This document shows positions 28,396-37,706 of a stretch of 64,000 bases of DNA, piece after piece. The DNA is from Clostridiaceae bacterium BL-3 (GTDB taxonomy: Bacteria; Bacillota; Clostridia; Clostridiales; Clostridiaceae): positions 682,001-746,000 of the forward strand of contig CADDXC010000001.1 of assembly GCA_902809985.1 (NCBI GenBank). Direction: 5' to 3'. A program made the position numbers and the translations under genes. How positions within the stretch are numbered: the stretch's first letter is position 1; each line of letters begins with the position of its first letter. The notes under the pieces were generated by a model that made no database searches, was not told the DNA's origin, and saw only the letters and a list, made by a program, of their open reading frames with translations.

Positions 28396-29544
28396 TTTCA
28401 CCATTTTAAACAGCAGCCAGGGAAGTATAAGTAGAGTTAGAGTGAATATAAGTATACCGCTTAAATCTCCCGTGATTTTGTAATAAGGTAAAAATGTTTC
28501 CTCTGATAATCTATTGAAAAATAAAGTGTAAATTGAAAAACTCAGTACAGAACATATAATTCCCTGAAATATTTTGCCGATGACATATTTTTTCATGGAT
28601 ATTTTGAATTTATAAGTAAAAGAATAAACCTGTGATATAATTGAGGCACCGCTAAAAGTAAATAAAAAGCTTACAATAATGATTTTTAAAGTGAGTGAAG
28701 CAGTAGAAGAGGATATCAAATTGCATCCATTGGTCATCTCTATTGTTCCGAGAAAAGTTCCTTCTATTATGTCATAAGAAATTCCTGTGAATTTTGAAAC
28801 CCAATGTATTAATGAATTAAATAAAAAATTACTTTTTAAAATATTATTTACTACGGAGAATATGATAACAAATCCTCCTATAGACATACAGTTTTTTATA
28901 GCATTTTCAATACTATTTTTAAGTGATTTTCCAATATTTTCGTGAACATATATATGCCTTTTTTCCTGAAGGGGAGCTCTATATGTTTTTTTAGAGGGCA
29001 TTAAAAATCCCATGAATATACATGACAATAAATTAGATAATAATAGTGTGTATCCAATAGTGGAGTTATTAAACATCGATATGCCAACGGAACCCAGTAC
29101 AAATAGAGGACTGGCATTGGAAGCTATATTTAAAAGCCTTTCACAGGTGGAAAGATCTATTAAATTTTTTTCGTATAATTCGCAGGCATATTTTGCACCT
29201 AGAGGATATCCGCAGAGCATGCTTATTATCAATACAAAACTGCAATTAACAGGAAGCTTAAGGGGTCTGCAGAGAAGTTTACCTATTACTCTAGAGTATA
29301 TGTATACCCCATCATAGGACAAAATTATATTTGATACAACCAAAAAGGAAAATAGAGATGGAAATACTTTATAAAAAAATAATAAAGCACCAGATATCAC
29401 TCCGTCTATACATATTTTAGGGGCTAATATAATCTGTCCTATTAAAATAGTGCACACTATAGTAATTAAAATATTTGTATTTTTTATGGAAACACATAAA
29501 ATAAACAGTATTGTAAATATTAAAAGATAAAATAAAACAATCAA
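28378..29544 (-). CDS. ylbJ: Sporulation integral membrane protein YlbJ
   Basis: A 388-residue polytopic membrane protein with nucleoside-transporter-gate-like segments. Markers are FFYKVFPSLFSFLV near residue 57, GYPLGAKYACELYE near 112 and NIASNASPLFVLGSVG near 139. Bacillus YlbJ is sigma-E dependent and needed for heat-resistant spores. The start is TTG with an AGTAGGT site. It is convergent with the coiled-coil gene and reads toward it. Confidence 0.9.
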   Translation of the reverse strand: MIVLFYLLIFTILFILCVSIKNTNILITIVCTILIGQIILAPKICIDGVISGALLFFYKVFPSLFSFLVVSNIILSYDGVYIYSRVIGKLLCRPLKLPVNCSFVLIISMLCGYPLGAKYACELYEKNLIDLSTCERLLNIASNASPLFVLGSVGISMFNNSTIGYTLLLSNLLSCIFMGFLMPSKKTYRAPLQEKRHIYVHENIGKSLKNSIENAIKNCMSIGGFVIIFSVVNNILKSNFLFNSLIHWVSKFTGISYDIIEGTFLGTIEMTNGCNLISSSTASLTLKIIIVSFLFTFSGASIISQVYSFTYKFKISMKKYVIGKIFQGIICSVLSFSIYTLFFNRLSEETFLPYYKITGDLSGILIFTLTLLILPWLLFKMVKLFHIP

Positions 29545-29631
29545 CAGCAGTTACCTACTTTCTAAAAACTTTTACCTAAGATCTGTGCCTTAGTAAATTA
29601 TATTTATAAAGTAGGATGCTTATTCTAAGTT

Positions 29632-30861
29632 TTATCTATTATATATAATGGGACTTTTAATATAATCGCTATTAAAAGGTGCGTTTTTGTTTAAAAGACT
29701 GTAGGCATTAGTAGCTAATATATCCAGTCTTAGAATTTTACTTGTTTTTTGAGGAATTTTTATATAGATGGGAAGGTGAGATTTTTTTTTGACTTCTCTG
29801 AGAATTTTTTTGCCTGTATCATTAAAACCAAGTATTCTTGCATAGGGGCAAGTATTTTTTCTCAAGATTCCTGTATCCAAATTTTCAAATCCCAAAAAGA
29901 ATTGACACAATATTCTGCTTATTCTGCTGTAAGTGTATCTTTTGGTTTTGGATGCCTCTATAATACTCTGGTAGGAGAAATTATTTTTTATGGCATTGAA
30001 TATTCTATTTTCAATACCTTCAGATACATCGGGAAGCTCTTTTAACTTTTTATTATAGAAAAAGTTCTTGTATTTTAAATAGGGCACTAGAGAATCCTCA
30101 AAAGTGAAATTATATCCTGAATTCTGCAGCTTTTTTAAAATAGAGAATGTACTGGAAGGTAAATTATTTTTTAAATCATCGAAATTACCCTTCTTTTTTA
30201 TAAAATTTCTTATAGAAGATGCACTGGAAAAATTGTTCTGTATCTTTAAATTATCATAGGAACTGCCAACTCTTTTTATACATAGAGGAACAATGCTGCT
30301 TCCCATTTTTGATAAGCTTTTGCAGTATTCTACTGCAAGAATGTTGTTGGGAGAAGACAGTATTTTTTTCAGATCATAATCTTTGAAGTCGGGATCGTTT
30401 CTGTTGTGTAAAAATTCGATTAATGCCCTGCTTCTAGCCTGAGGATAGGATATTCCTGAGAATAAATTCTTTTTTAGAGCATGCTTGAATTCATCAGGTT
30501 CCTGACACAATATCTTACCTATTGATTTTAAAAGCTGAATATTGTCACATTCACTTCCAAAGCACAGTTTTTTTACTACACCAAGATTTTCAAGAAGACT
30601 TACAGCACCAAATGCAAAAAATTCTGCAGAAGATAAACTGTAAAGTACAGGAAGTTCTATGACTAAGTCCACACCGTTTAAAAGTGCCAGATTGGTTTTA
30701 GTCCATTTGTCTATAATGGATGGAGTACCTCTTTGGACAAAATTTCCGCTCAGTACTGCTATTATTCCATCGCATTTAGTTGCAGATCTTGTCTTTTCAA
30801 TATGATATCTATGTCCATTGTGAAATGGATTATATTCTGCTATTATTCCTGTAATATTCAT
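29632..30861 (-). CDS. tmcAL: tRNA(Met) cytidine acetate ligase TmcAL (YlbM)
   Basis: A 409-residue nucleotidyltransferase-like enzyme (formerly DUF795). AEYNPFHNGH at residues 8-17 carries the HxGH-type motif, followed by SGNFVQRG near 39. It makes N4-acetylcytidine at the wobble base of elongator tRNA(Met) from acetate and ATP. Acetate use makes its place beside pta-ackA notable. The ATG follows AAAGGAAA; ylbJ follows 87 nt later on the same strand. Confidence 0.93.
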   Translation of the reverse strand: MNITGIIAEYNPFHNGHRYHIEKTRSATKCDGIIAVLSGNFVQRGTPSIIDKWTKTNLALLNGVDLVIELPVLYSLSSAEFFAFGAVSLLENLGVVKKLCFGSECDNIQLLKSIGKILCQEPDEFKHALKKNLFSGISYPQARSRALIEFLHNRNDPDFKDYDLKKILSSPNNILAVEYCKSLSKMGSSIVPLCIKRVGSSYDNLKIQNNFSSASSIRNFIKKKGNFDDLKNNLPSSTFSILKKLQNSGYNFTFEDSLVPYLKYKNFFYNKKLKELPDVSEGIENRIFNAIKNNFSYQSIIEASKTKRYTYSRISRILCQFFLGFENLDTGILRKNTCPYARILGFNDTGKKILREVKKKSHLPIYIKIPQKTSKILRLDILATNAYSLLNKNAPFNSDYIKSPIIYNR

Positions 30862-31004
30862 TGAAGTTTCCTTTCTATTATAGTATAGTCTATTTATAAA
30901 AACATAAAGATTATTATACCAGTATATTATAATCCATAAATCGTATTTTACATACAGATTTATTAAAAAATCTTGTTAAAAACTTTAAATCTGATAATTT
31001 CTCA

Positions 31005-31039
31005 TTGAAAAATATAGTTAAAAAGGATTATAGTATAAT
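31005..31039 (+). promoter_or_regulatory. Candidate promoter for pta-ackA
   Basis: TTGAAA (31005-31010) with TATAGT 18 nt downstream (31029-31034). A better TATAAT (31034-31039) sits 23 nt from the same -35, so the exact -10 is uncertain. It lies 41 nt before the pta ATG. Confidence 0.5.
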
Positions 31040-31079
31040 TGTATTTAATCTTATATTAATTTTGAAAGGAGAAACGAAT

Positions 31080-32075
31080 ATGAAATTAATGGAACAAATA
31101 TGGAATATGGCAAGAGCTGACAGAAAAAAAATTGTGCTCGCTGAAGGTGAGGAGGAAAGAACTCTTAAGGCTTGCGAAAAAATAATTAGCAATGGTATTG
31201 CTGATATAATTTTAATAGGAAATGAAAGTACTATAAGGGAAAAAGCATCAAAATTAGGAGTGAATTTAGATGGAGCTGAAATAGAGAATCCAGAGAATTC
31301 AAGCAAACTCCAAACTTATGTCAATGAATTTTATGAATTGAGAAAAAAGAAAGGAATAACCTTAGAAAAAGCTGATAAAATAGTCAGGGATCCTATATAT
31401 TTTGCTACGATGATGGTTAAACTTGGAGATGTAGATGGACTTGTTTCGGGAGCTGTACATACTACAGGGGATCTTTTAAGACCCGGCCTTCAGATAGTAA
31501 AAACAGCTCCAGGAGTATCAGTAGTTTCAAGTACATTTATAATGGGAGTTCCAGATTGTGAATATGGTGATAAAGGTCTGCTGCTATTTGCAGATTGTGC
31601 AGTAAATCCATGTCCAGATGAAAATGAGCTGGCTTCTATTGCAATAACTACGGCAGAAACTGCAAAGAAATTATGCGGGATGGATCCAAAAGTTGCGATG
31701 CTGTCATTTTCAACTAAGGGAAGTGCAAAACATGATTTGGTCGACAAAGTGGTTAATGCAACTAAGATAGCTCAAAAGGCCAGACCTGATTTAAAAATAG
31801 ATGGAGAGCTCCAACTGGATGCAGCCATAGTGGGAACTGTTGCAAATTTAAAGGCTCCAGGCAGCGATGTAGCAGGAAAAGCTAACGTACTAATATTCCC
31901 GGATATACAGGCAGGGAATATAGGATATAAACTTGTGCAAAGATTTGCTAAAGCTGAGGCTATAGGACCTATATCACAGGGATTTGCAAAGCCGATAAAC
32001 GACTTGTCTAGGGGATGCAGCTTTGAAGATATAGTAAATGTAGTAGCAGTGACGGCCGTTCAAGCACAAGGTTAA
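31080..32075 (+). CDS. pta: Phosphate acetyltransferase
   Basis: A 331-residue enzyme that converts acetyl-CoA and phosphate to acetyl phosphate. The PTA/PTB domain shows VLAEGEEERTL near 20, VSGAVHTTGDLLRPGLQ near 122 and the C-terminal GPISQGFAKPINDLSRGC. It is the short form without the N-terminal regulatory domain. The ATG at 31080 has an AAAGGAGA site; an in-frame TTG at 31005 is excluded because it coincides with the promoter -35. It forms a pair with ackA. Confidence 0.97.
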   Translation: MKLMEQIWNMARADRKKIVLAEGEEERTLKACEKIISNGIADIILIGNESTIREKASKLGVNLDGAEIENPENSSKLQTYVNEFYELRKKKGITLEKADKIVRDPIYFATMMVKLGDVDGLVSGAVHTTGDLLRPGLQIVKTAPGVSVVSSTFIMGVPDCEYGDKGLLLFADCAVNPCPDENELASIAITTAETAKKLCGMDPKVAMLSFSTKGSAKHDLVDKVVNATKIAQKARPDLKIDGELQLDAAIVGTVANLKAPGSDVAGKANVLIFPDIQAGNIGYKLVQRFAKAEAIGPISQGFAKPINDLSRGCSFEDIVNVVAVTAVQAQG

Positions 32076-32153
32076 AGTAGATTGGATCTATTTACAAATA
32101 ATCATATTTAATATGAAGCGAAAACTTAATTATAAAGTGGGAGGAAGTTTGGA

Positions 32154-33353
32154 ATGAAGATATTAGTAATGAACTGTGGAAGTTCATCATTAAAATATCA
32201 ACTTATAGACATGAAGGACGAAAATGTTCTGGCAAAGGGACTTGTAGAGAGAATTGGAATAAAGGGATCTATTTTAACTCATAGGGTCAATGGTCAAAAA
32301 CATATTGTAGAGCAGCCTATGGAAGATCATAAAGTTGCAGTAAAATTAGTTCTTGATGCTCTTGTGGATAAAGAATACGGTGTAATAGATGATATGTCGG
32401 AAATATCTGCAGTAGGCCATAGGGTTGTTCATGGCGGTGAAAGATATGCAAAATCTGTACTTATAGACGAAAAGGTTATGAAAGCTCTTAAAGACTGCAT
32501 ACCACTGGTGCCATTACATAATCCACCTAATATAATAGGTATAAATGCGTGTAGGCAATTAATGCCAGATACACCGATGGTTGGAGTATTTGATACGGCT
32601 TTTCATCAGACGATGCCAGATTATGCTTATATGTATCCTCTTCCTTATGAATTGTATGAAAAATATAAAATCAGAAAATATGGATTTCATGGTACTTCTC
32701 ATAGATTTGTATCTATAGAAGCAGCTAAATTGATGGGAAAAGATATAAAAGAACTTAAGATTATAACGTGTCATTTGGGAAATGGAGCTAGCATATGTGC
32801 AGTGGATAAGGGAAAATCGGCGGATACTAGTATGGGATTCACACCCCTTGCGGGGCTTGCCATGGGAACTAGGTGTGGAGATATAGATCCAGCTGTAATA
32901 CCATTTTTGATGAATGCAACAGGTCTGTCTATAAATGATATTGATGTAATGATGAACAAAAAATCAGGAGTGCTTGGAGTTTCAGGAGTTAGCAGTGATT
33001 TTAGAGATGTAGAAAGTGCAGCTAATTCCGGGAATAAGAGGGCAAAACTGGCATTGGATCTATACTATCATAGGGTTAAATCCTTTATAGGGGCTTACGC
33101 TGCGGTTTTGAACGGTGTAGATGCCATAGTATTTACAGCAGGGCTTGGGGAAAATTCAGCTACCAGCAGGGCTGCTGTATGCGGTGGACTTGGTTATCTT
33201 GGAATTAAAATAGACCCTGAAAAAAATAACATAAGGGGAGAAGCATTGGAGATAAGTACTTCTGATTCAAAGGTAAAAGTATTTGTAATTCCTACAAATG
33301 AGGAACTCATGATAGCCAGGGATACCAAGGACATAGTGAAAAATCTTAAATAG
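32154..33353 (+). CDS. ackA: Acetate kinase
   Basis: A 399-residue ASKHA-fold kinase that makes ATP from acetyl phosphate and ADP. Motifs are [10 protein letters not shown] (residues 5-14), [10 protein letters not shown] near 87, FHGTSHR near 178, and HLGNG near 207. With pta it forms the acetate-producing substrate-level phosphorylation route typical of clostridia. A GGGAGG site precedes the ATG. Confidence 0.98.
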   Translation: MKILVMNCGSSSLKYQLIDMKDENVLAKGLVERIGIKGSILTHRVNGQKHIVEQPMEDHKVAVKLVLDALVDKEYGVIDDMSEISAVGHRVVHGGERYAKSVLIDEKVMKALKDCIPLVPLHNPPNIIGINACRQLMPDTPMVGVFDTAFHQTMPDYAYMYPLPYELYEKYKIRKYGFHGTSHRFVSIEAAKLMGKDIKELKIITCHLGNGASICAVDKGKSADTSMGFTPLAGLAMGTRCGDIDPAVIPFLMNATGLSINDIDVMMNKKSGVLGVSGVSSDFRDVESAANSGNKRAKLALDLYYHRVKSFIGAYAAVLNGVDAIVFTAGLGENSATSRAAVCGGLGYLGIKIDPEKNNIRGEALEISTSDSKVKVFVIPTNEELMIARDTKDIVKNLK

Positions 33354-33363
33354 GATATAAAAC

Positions 33364-33392
33364 TTGACTTTTAATGCTCATCTCTATATAAT
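33364..33392 (+). promoter_or_regulatory. Strong sigma-A promoter for the DUF177-rpmF unit
   Basis: TTGACT (33364-33369), exactly 17 nt, TATAAT (33387-33392). Near-consensus and 31 nt before the DUF177 start. Confidence 0.8.
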
Positions 33393-33423
33393 AAATTGTG
33401 GCTAATGTATAGAGGTGAGTATT

Positions 33424-33921
33424 ATGGAATTGAATATATCGGAATTATTTGATAAGGATGTATTATCAAGAGAACTTGAACTTACAATAGAAGATGAGGG
33501 GTTCTACTATGGCGGGGAGTACATGAAATTTCTGCAGCCCATGAATTTTAGTGGAACTTTAACTAGGGCAGAGGATGTTTTTATATTAGCTGGGAAATTA
33601 CATTGTTTGTTACAGCTCACTTGTTCAAGATGTTTTGAAAAATTTCCATATGCTGTAGACATATCTATTGCTGAAAAGTTCACAAATAACGCAGTTGGAG
33701 ATGACGAAATCATCTTCATAAATGGTGATATAATAGATATTACAGAAATATTAGAGAATAATATTATATTGAGCTTGCCAATTAAAAGGCTCTGCAAAGA
33801 AGATTGTAAGGGTTTATGTCAAAAGTGCGGCACTAATTTAAATTATTCTCAGTGTCAGTGCAGAGATGATGATATTGATCCAAGATTGGCAAAATTAAAA
33901 GATATGCTTTTTACTGATTAA
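33424..33921 (+). CDS. DUF177 (YceD/YlbN-like) protein
   Basis: A 165-residue protein of the DUF177 family. It has a CSRCF pair near residue 63 and a C-terminal Cys cluster ([13 protein letters not shown]) typical of the group. It is adjacent to rpmF almost everywhere in bacteria; a link to 23S rRNA or L32 handling is suspected for the family. The ATG at 33424 is preferred over an in-frame GTG at 33415, since the latter lies within the GAGGTG ribosome binding site. Confidence 0.9.
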   Translation: MELNISELFDKDVLSRELELTIEDEGFYYGGEYMKFLQPMNFSGTLTRAEDVFILAGKLHCLLQLTCSRCFEKFPYAVDISIAEKFTNNAVGDDEIIFINGDIIDITEILENNIILSLPIKRLCKEDCKGLCQKCGTNLNYSQCQCRDDDIDPRLAKLKDMLFTD

Positions 33922-33934
33922 GGAGGTGTTTACT

Positions 33935-34117
33935 TTGGGAAATCCAGCCGGAAAAACTTCAAGAGCAAAAAAAAATTCGAGAAGAGCACAGACTTTTAAA
34001 CTGAACTTACCGGATTTAGTTGAGTGTCCTCAGTGTCATGAAATGAAACTTGCTCATAGAGTATGTAAAAATTGTGGATATTACAAGGGCAAAGAGGTTG
34101 TTGCAACTGAAAATTAA
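33935..34117 (+). CDS. rpmF: 50S ribosomal protein L32
   Basis: A 60-residue protein starting [17 protein letters not shown] after the initiator, the clostridial L32 form, with a CPQC/CKNC zinc ribbon. The TTG at 33935 lies 6 nt after AGGAGGTG (33921-33928). An in-frame GTG at 33926 is inside that site and is rejected. Confidence 0.96.
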   Translation: MGNPAGKTSRAKKNSRRAQTFKLNLPDLVECPQCHEMKLAHRVCKNCGYYKGKEVVATEN

Positions 34118-34121
34118 TAAA

Positions 34122-34147
34122 AGAAAGTCCTGAGGCTTTCTTTTTTT
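34122..34147 (+). terminator. Terminator after rpmF
   Basis: AGAAAG, loop TCCTGAGG, CTTTCT followed by seven T. Confidence 0.85.
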
Positions 34148-34203
34148 GTATAGATAAGACAGTATTTATAAGATTGGTTAGTGTGTAAAAGGGGAGAGGA
34201 TAT

Positions 34204-35226
34204 ATGATAATTGCTGTAGATGGGATGGGGGGAGATTTTGCACCTTCGGCTGTAGTTGAAGGTGCAGTTGGAGCTGTTAAAGAAACTGATGTAGATATAA
34301 TAATAACGGGCAGAGAGAAGAAAATTGAAGAGGAGTTATCCAAATACAGTTATCCTAAAGATAAAATAAGTGTTTTAAATACTCCTGAAATTATAACCAC
34401 TGAAGAAGCGCCTGTTATGGCAGTTAGAAAGAAGAGAAATTCAAGTTTAGTTAAAGCACTGACTCTTGTAAAGGAAAAAAAGGTAGATGCAGTTGTATCG
34501 GCAGGAAGCACAGGAGCCTTTATGGCAGGTGCTACTTTAATTGTAGGTAGAATCAAAGGTGTTGACAGAGTGGCGCTGGCGCCTGTTATGCCGGGAAAAA
34601 ATGGAGATTTTATGGTCATAGATGCGGGAGCCAATGTGGATTGTAAACCTCAATATTTGCTGCAGTTTTCTCTTATGGGTAAAATATATTTGGAAAATGT
34701 TTTAAAAAAGGAGAATCCATCTATAGGACTCATAAATATAGGTGTGGAAGAGGAAAAGGGAAATGAGCTGACCAAAAGTGCCTATAAGATTTTAAAGAAA
34801 ATGGATTTTAATTTTGTTGGCAACGTGGAACCAAGGGATATTGCAGCGGGAGATATAGATATATTAGTCTGTGATGGAATGATTGGAAATACTGTTTTGA
34901 AGATGTATGAAGGTGTGGCACTGAATTTGTTTGAAATGTTAAAGGCAGGAATTATGAAATCCTTTAGAACTAAACTTGGTGGAATTATGCTGAAGCCGGT
35001 TTTTAGTGAAATTAAAGGTAAGATGGACTACTCTGAATATGGAGGGACAGCTTTCTTAGGTTCTAGGGGTATATGCATAAAAGCCCATGGAAGCTCAAAT
35101 GGGAAAGCATTTAAAAATGCCATAAAAAGGGCTGTAGACTGTTATGACAATAAAGTTATAGATAAAATAAAATCTGAAATAGAAAAGATACCTGAAATTG
35201 AAAGTGATAATATAAAAAAGCAATAA
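34204..35226 (+). CDS. plsX: Phosphate acyltransferase PlsX
   Basis: A 340-residue enzyme that makes acyl-phosphate from acyl-ACP for phosphatidic acid synthesis. Motifs are [12 protein letters not shown] (residues 4-15), [11 protein letters not shown] near 100 and EYGGTAFLG near 279. It precedes acpP, encoding its acyl-carrier substrate protein. No fapR or fab genes surround it, unlike the Bacillus fapR-plsX-fabD-fabG-acpP order. Confidence 0.96.
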   Translation: MIIAVDGMGGDFAPSAVVEGAVGAVKETDVDIIITGREKKIEEELSKYSYPKDKISVLNTPEIITTEEAPVMAVRKKRNSSLVKALTLVKEKKVDAVVSAGSTGAFMAGATLIVGRIKGVDRVALAPVMPGKNGDFMVIDAGANVDCKPQYLLQFSLMGKIYLENVLKKENPSIGLINIGVEEEKGNELTKSAYKILKKMDFNFVGNVEPRDIAAGDIDILVCDGMIGNTVLKMYEGVALNLFEMLKAGIMKSFRTKLGGIMLKPVFSEIKGKMDYSEYGGTAFLGSRGICIKAHGSSNGKAFKNAIKRAVDCYDNKVIDKIKSEIEKIPEIESDNIKKQ

Positions 35227-35279
35227 TATAAATATATTAAACTCAAATACTTAAAAACAAAATTCACTGGTATTTATTG

Positions 35280-35308
35280 TTGACGATACATAAGTTATGT
35301 AATATTAT
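35280..35308 (+). promoter_or_regulatory. acpP promoter with a 15-bp palindrome in the spacer
   Basis: TTGACG (35280-35285), exactly 17 nt, TATTAT (35303-35308). The spacer contains TACATAA-G-TTATGTA (35287-35301), a perfect palindrome around one G, a plausible operator. Confidence 0.7.
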
Positions 35309-35339
35309 TTATGTAGAAAATTTTTTTGGAGGTGGAATT

Positions 35340-35573
35340 ATGATATTTGAAAAAATACAAAAAATAATATCTGAACAACTTGGAATAGATTCACAGGAAA
35401 TAAATTTGGAATCATCTTTTGTTGACGATTTAGGTGCAGATTCACTTGATATAGTCGAGTTAATAATGGCTCTGGAAACAGAGTTTGATTTAGAAATACC
35501 TGATGAGGAAGCTGAAAAAGTAAAAACAGTGGGAGATGTAGTTGAGTACATAAAAGCTCATACTGAAGAATAG
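35340..35573 (+). CDS. acpP: Acyl carrier protein
   Basis: A 77-residue acidic four-helix protein. The GADSLD motif carries the phosphopantetheine attachment Ser35. It shuttles acyl chains in fatty acid synthesis and serves PlsX. The ATG at 35340 follows GGAGGTGG with proper spacing and lies downstream of the promoter at 35280; a longer in-frame reading would begin upstream of that promoter. Confidence 0.97.
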   Translation: MIFEKIQKIISEQLGIDSQEINLESSFVDDLGADSLDIVELIMALETEFDLEIPDEEAEKVKTVGDVVEYIKAHTEE

Positions 35574-35583
35574 ATCAAATACC

Positions 35584-35612
35584 TTAAAGTCCCGTTTGAA
35601 TACGGGGCTTTA
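35584..35612 (+). terminator. Hairpin after acpP
   Basis: TTAAAGTCCCGT and ACGGGGCTTTAA form a 12-bp stem with one G-T pair and a 5-nt loop. The following T-run is short, so it may be a weak terminator or mRNA end stabiliser. Confidence 0.6.
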
Positions 35613-35772
35613 AATTTCAAAAAGAACGCTGTGTTTTTGATTTCTTGTAGATAATCAATTATTGTATTATAGTGAATAAATAAGATGAACTTATTCTTGA
35701 ATTTGATTTTATAGGCATACAGCGGGTAATTTGCTGTAAATTGAAGAATAAATTCCAAAAGGAGAAATATGA

Positions 35773-36486
35773 ATGGATGAAAAAACAAATTATATTGAGA
35801 ATGTAGAGAAAAGGTTGAATATATGTTTTAAAGATAAAGAATTGATTGAAATAGCATTGACCCATAGTTCCTATGCCAATGGAAGAAAAAATGTAAAATT
35901 TAATGAAAGGCTGGAATTCTTGGGAGATTCTGTATTGCAGCTTTGTATATCAGAATATTTATTTTCAATGTATAAAAATAAGCCTGAAGGTGAGCTTACT
36001 AAAAAGAGATCCCTTATAGTTTGCGAAAATTCTCTCTATGAAATAGCCAGGAAATGGGATATAGGGAAATACATAAAAATGAGCAGAGGGGAAGAACTTA
36101 CAGGGGGAAGAGAGAGAACATCCATACTTGCAGATTGTGTGGAAGCTATTATTGCAGCAGTTCATGTGGATTTTGGATATGAGAGGGCCAGAAAATTTAT
36201 CATTGATAATTTTAATGGTATTATACAAAAGGCCATGGAAAATAAAATAGTACTGGATTATAAAACCAGGCTTCAGGAGATTCTTCAAAAAAATGGAGAT
36301 GTATCTATAGACTATGTGCTTATAAGCTATGACGGACCACCTCATAGGAGAAAATTTTATACCGAGGTGTGCATGGATAAAAATGTGTTGGGAAAAGGCA
36401 TGGGTTACAGTAAAAAAGAGTCGGAGCAGAATGCGGCACACAATGCCCTGAACAAATTGGATTTTAAGACCAGCGGCAGAGTTTAG
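35773..36486 (+). CDS. rnc: Ribonuclease III
   Basis: A 237-residue double-strand-specific RNase. The signature ERLEFLGDSVLQ is near residues 41-52 and a dsRNA-binding domain occupies the last ~70 residues. It matures rRNA and probably SRP RNA. An AAAGGAGA site precedes the ATG. The rnc-smc-ftsY-ffh neighbourhood is conserved in Firmicutes. Confidence 0.97.
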   Translation: MDEKTNYIENVEKRLNICFKDKELIEIALTHSSYANGRKNVKFNERLEFLGDSVLQLCISEYLFSMYKNKPEGELTKKRSLIVCENSLYEIARKWDIGKYIKMSRGEELTGGRERTSILADCVEAIIAAVHVDFGYERARKFIIDNFNGIIQKAMENKIVLDYKTRLQEILQKNGDVSIDYVLISYDGPPHRRKFYTEVCMDKNVLGKGMGYSKKESEQNAAHNALNKLDFKTSGRV

Positions 36487-36499
36487 AGAGGTAAAATAG

Positions 36500-37582
36500 A
36501 TGAAAAATAGACATTATATAATACCTATATTTGTACCTAATGAAGGATGTCCGCATAAGTGTGTTTTTTGTAATCAAAGTATCATTACAGGAAATGGGCA
36601 AGTGGTTGATGCTGATTTTGTCAGAAAAACTGTGGAAGAATATCTAAAAACTATAAGAAGAGAAAATTCAACAGTGGAAATTTCATTTTTTGGAGGGACT
36701 TTTACGGCTATTCCAATGAAAAGACAAAGGGAACTTTTAAAAATAGCTAAAGAATACAAGGATAGTGGAGATATAGATTTTATACATCTCTCTACAAGGC
36801 CGGATTATATAAATAAGAATATACTGGATAATTTAAAGTATTATTCAGTGAAGGTAATAGAGCTGGGTATACAGTCCCTGGATAGAGAAGTTCTTGTAAA
36901 ATCAGGGAGGGGTCATTCTCCAGAAGATGTTAAAAGGGCGTCTTTCCTTATAAAAGAATATGGCTTTACATTGGGACATCAAGTGATGCTGGGATTACCC
37001 TGTGATAGCTTTGATAAAGATATAAAGACTGTAAAGGAGTCCATAGCCATGAAGCCAGATATATACAGATTGTATCCTGCTCTTGTAATAAAGCAAACAC
37101 CTATGGAAATAATGTATAGAAAAGGAATATATAAACCCTATGATCTAGATGGTGCAGTAGATGTATGTAGAACTCTGTACTGTATTTTAAGGGCAAATAA
37201 AATAAATGTAATTAGAATTGGACTTCAACCTACAGAGGAAATAAATGTTGGAGCAGATGTGGTGGCAGGACCTTTTCATCCAGCCTTTAGAGAACTGGTG
37301 GAAGGAAGTATTTATAATAGTATTTTAGAACACATTATACCTGAATCATATGAAGGTGAGGTGGAGGTAAGAATAAATAATAGAGACTTATCTAAATTGT
37401 ATGCAGATAAAAAGAAATATTTCATAAAGCTGGAAGAAAAATTGAGAAGATGTTCTATAAAAGTCATACAGAGCAGTGCGGTTAATAGGGAAACCCTAAT
37501 TGTAGACGGTAAAGATTTTAGTAAGACCCTGTCAGTAGAGGATTATATAACGAAGGAATATTTAAATAAAATTATAGTATGA
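36500..37582 (+). CDS. Elp3-like radical SAM protein
   Basis: A 360-residue radical-SAM protein with Cys17, Cys21 and Cys24 (CPHKCVFC) and EISFFGGTFTAIP near residue 60, most like the Elp3 radical-SAM half. The Elp3 acetyltransferase domain is missing, so it is not a full tRNA-modifying Elp3. It is commonly found between rnc and smc in clostridia; its substrate is unknown. It starts 13 nt after rnc with a GAGAGGT site. Confidence 0.88.
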   Translation: MKNRHYIIPIFVPNEGCPHKCVFCNQSIITGNGQVVDADFVRKTVEEYLKTIRRENSTVEISFFGGTFTAIPMKRQRELLKIAKEYKDSGDIDFIHLSTRPDYINKNILDNLKYYSVKVIELGIQSLDREVLVKSGRGHSPEDVKRASFLIKEYGFTLGHQVMLGLPCDSFDKDIKTVKESIAMKPDIYRLYPALVIKQTPMEIMYRKGIYKPYDLDGAVDVCRTLYCILRANKINVIRIGLQPTEEINVGADVVAGPFHPAFRELVEGSIYNSILEHIIPESYEGEVEVRINNRDLSKLYADKKKYFIKLEEKLRRCSIKVIQSSAVNRETLIVDGKDFSKTLSVEDYITKEYLNKIIV

Positions 37583-37596
37583 GGAGAGTGAATGTT

Positions 37597-37692
37597 GTGA
37601 GAAAACAGGCCAGAGATAAAATGACTAAAGCAATTGTGTTTTTTGTAGTACTTATATTTATAATGGGATTACTGCCAATGTTTTTTAGGTAA
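37597..37692 (+). CDS. 31-residue single-pass membrane protein
   Basis: A GTG start at 37597 lies 10 nt after GAGGAG (37581-37586). The frame encodes a basic head (RKQARDKMTK) and a hydrophobic segment of about 18 residues ending FFR. I recognise no family. It fits exactly between the radical-SAM gene and smc (14 nt gap), with another good ribosome binding site after it. A nearer GTG at 37588 would be too close to the site. Confidence 0.55.
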   Translation: MRKQARDKMTKAIVFFVVLIFIMGLLPMFFR

Positions 37693-37706
37693 GGAGTGTC
37701 TAGTTT

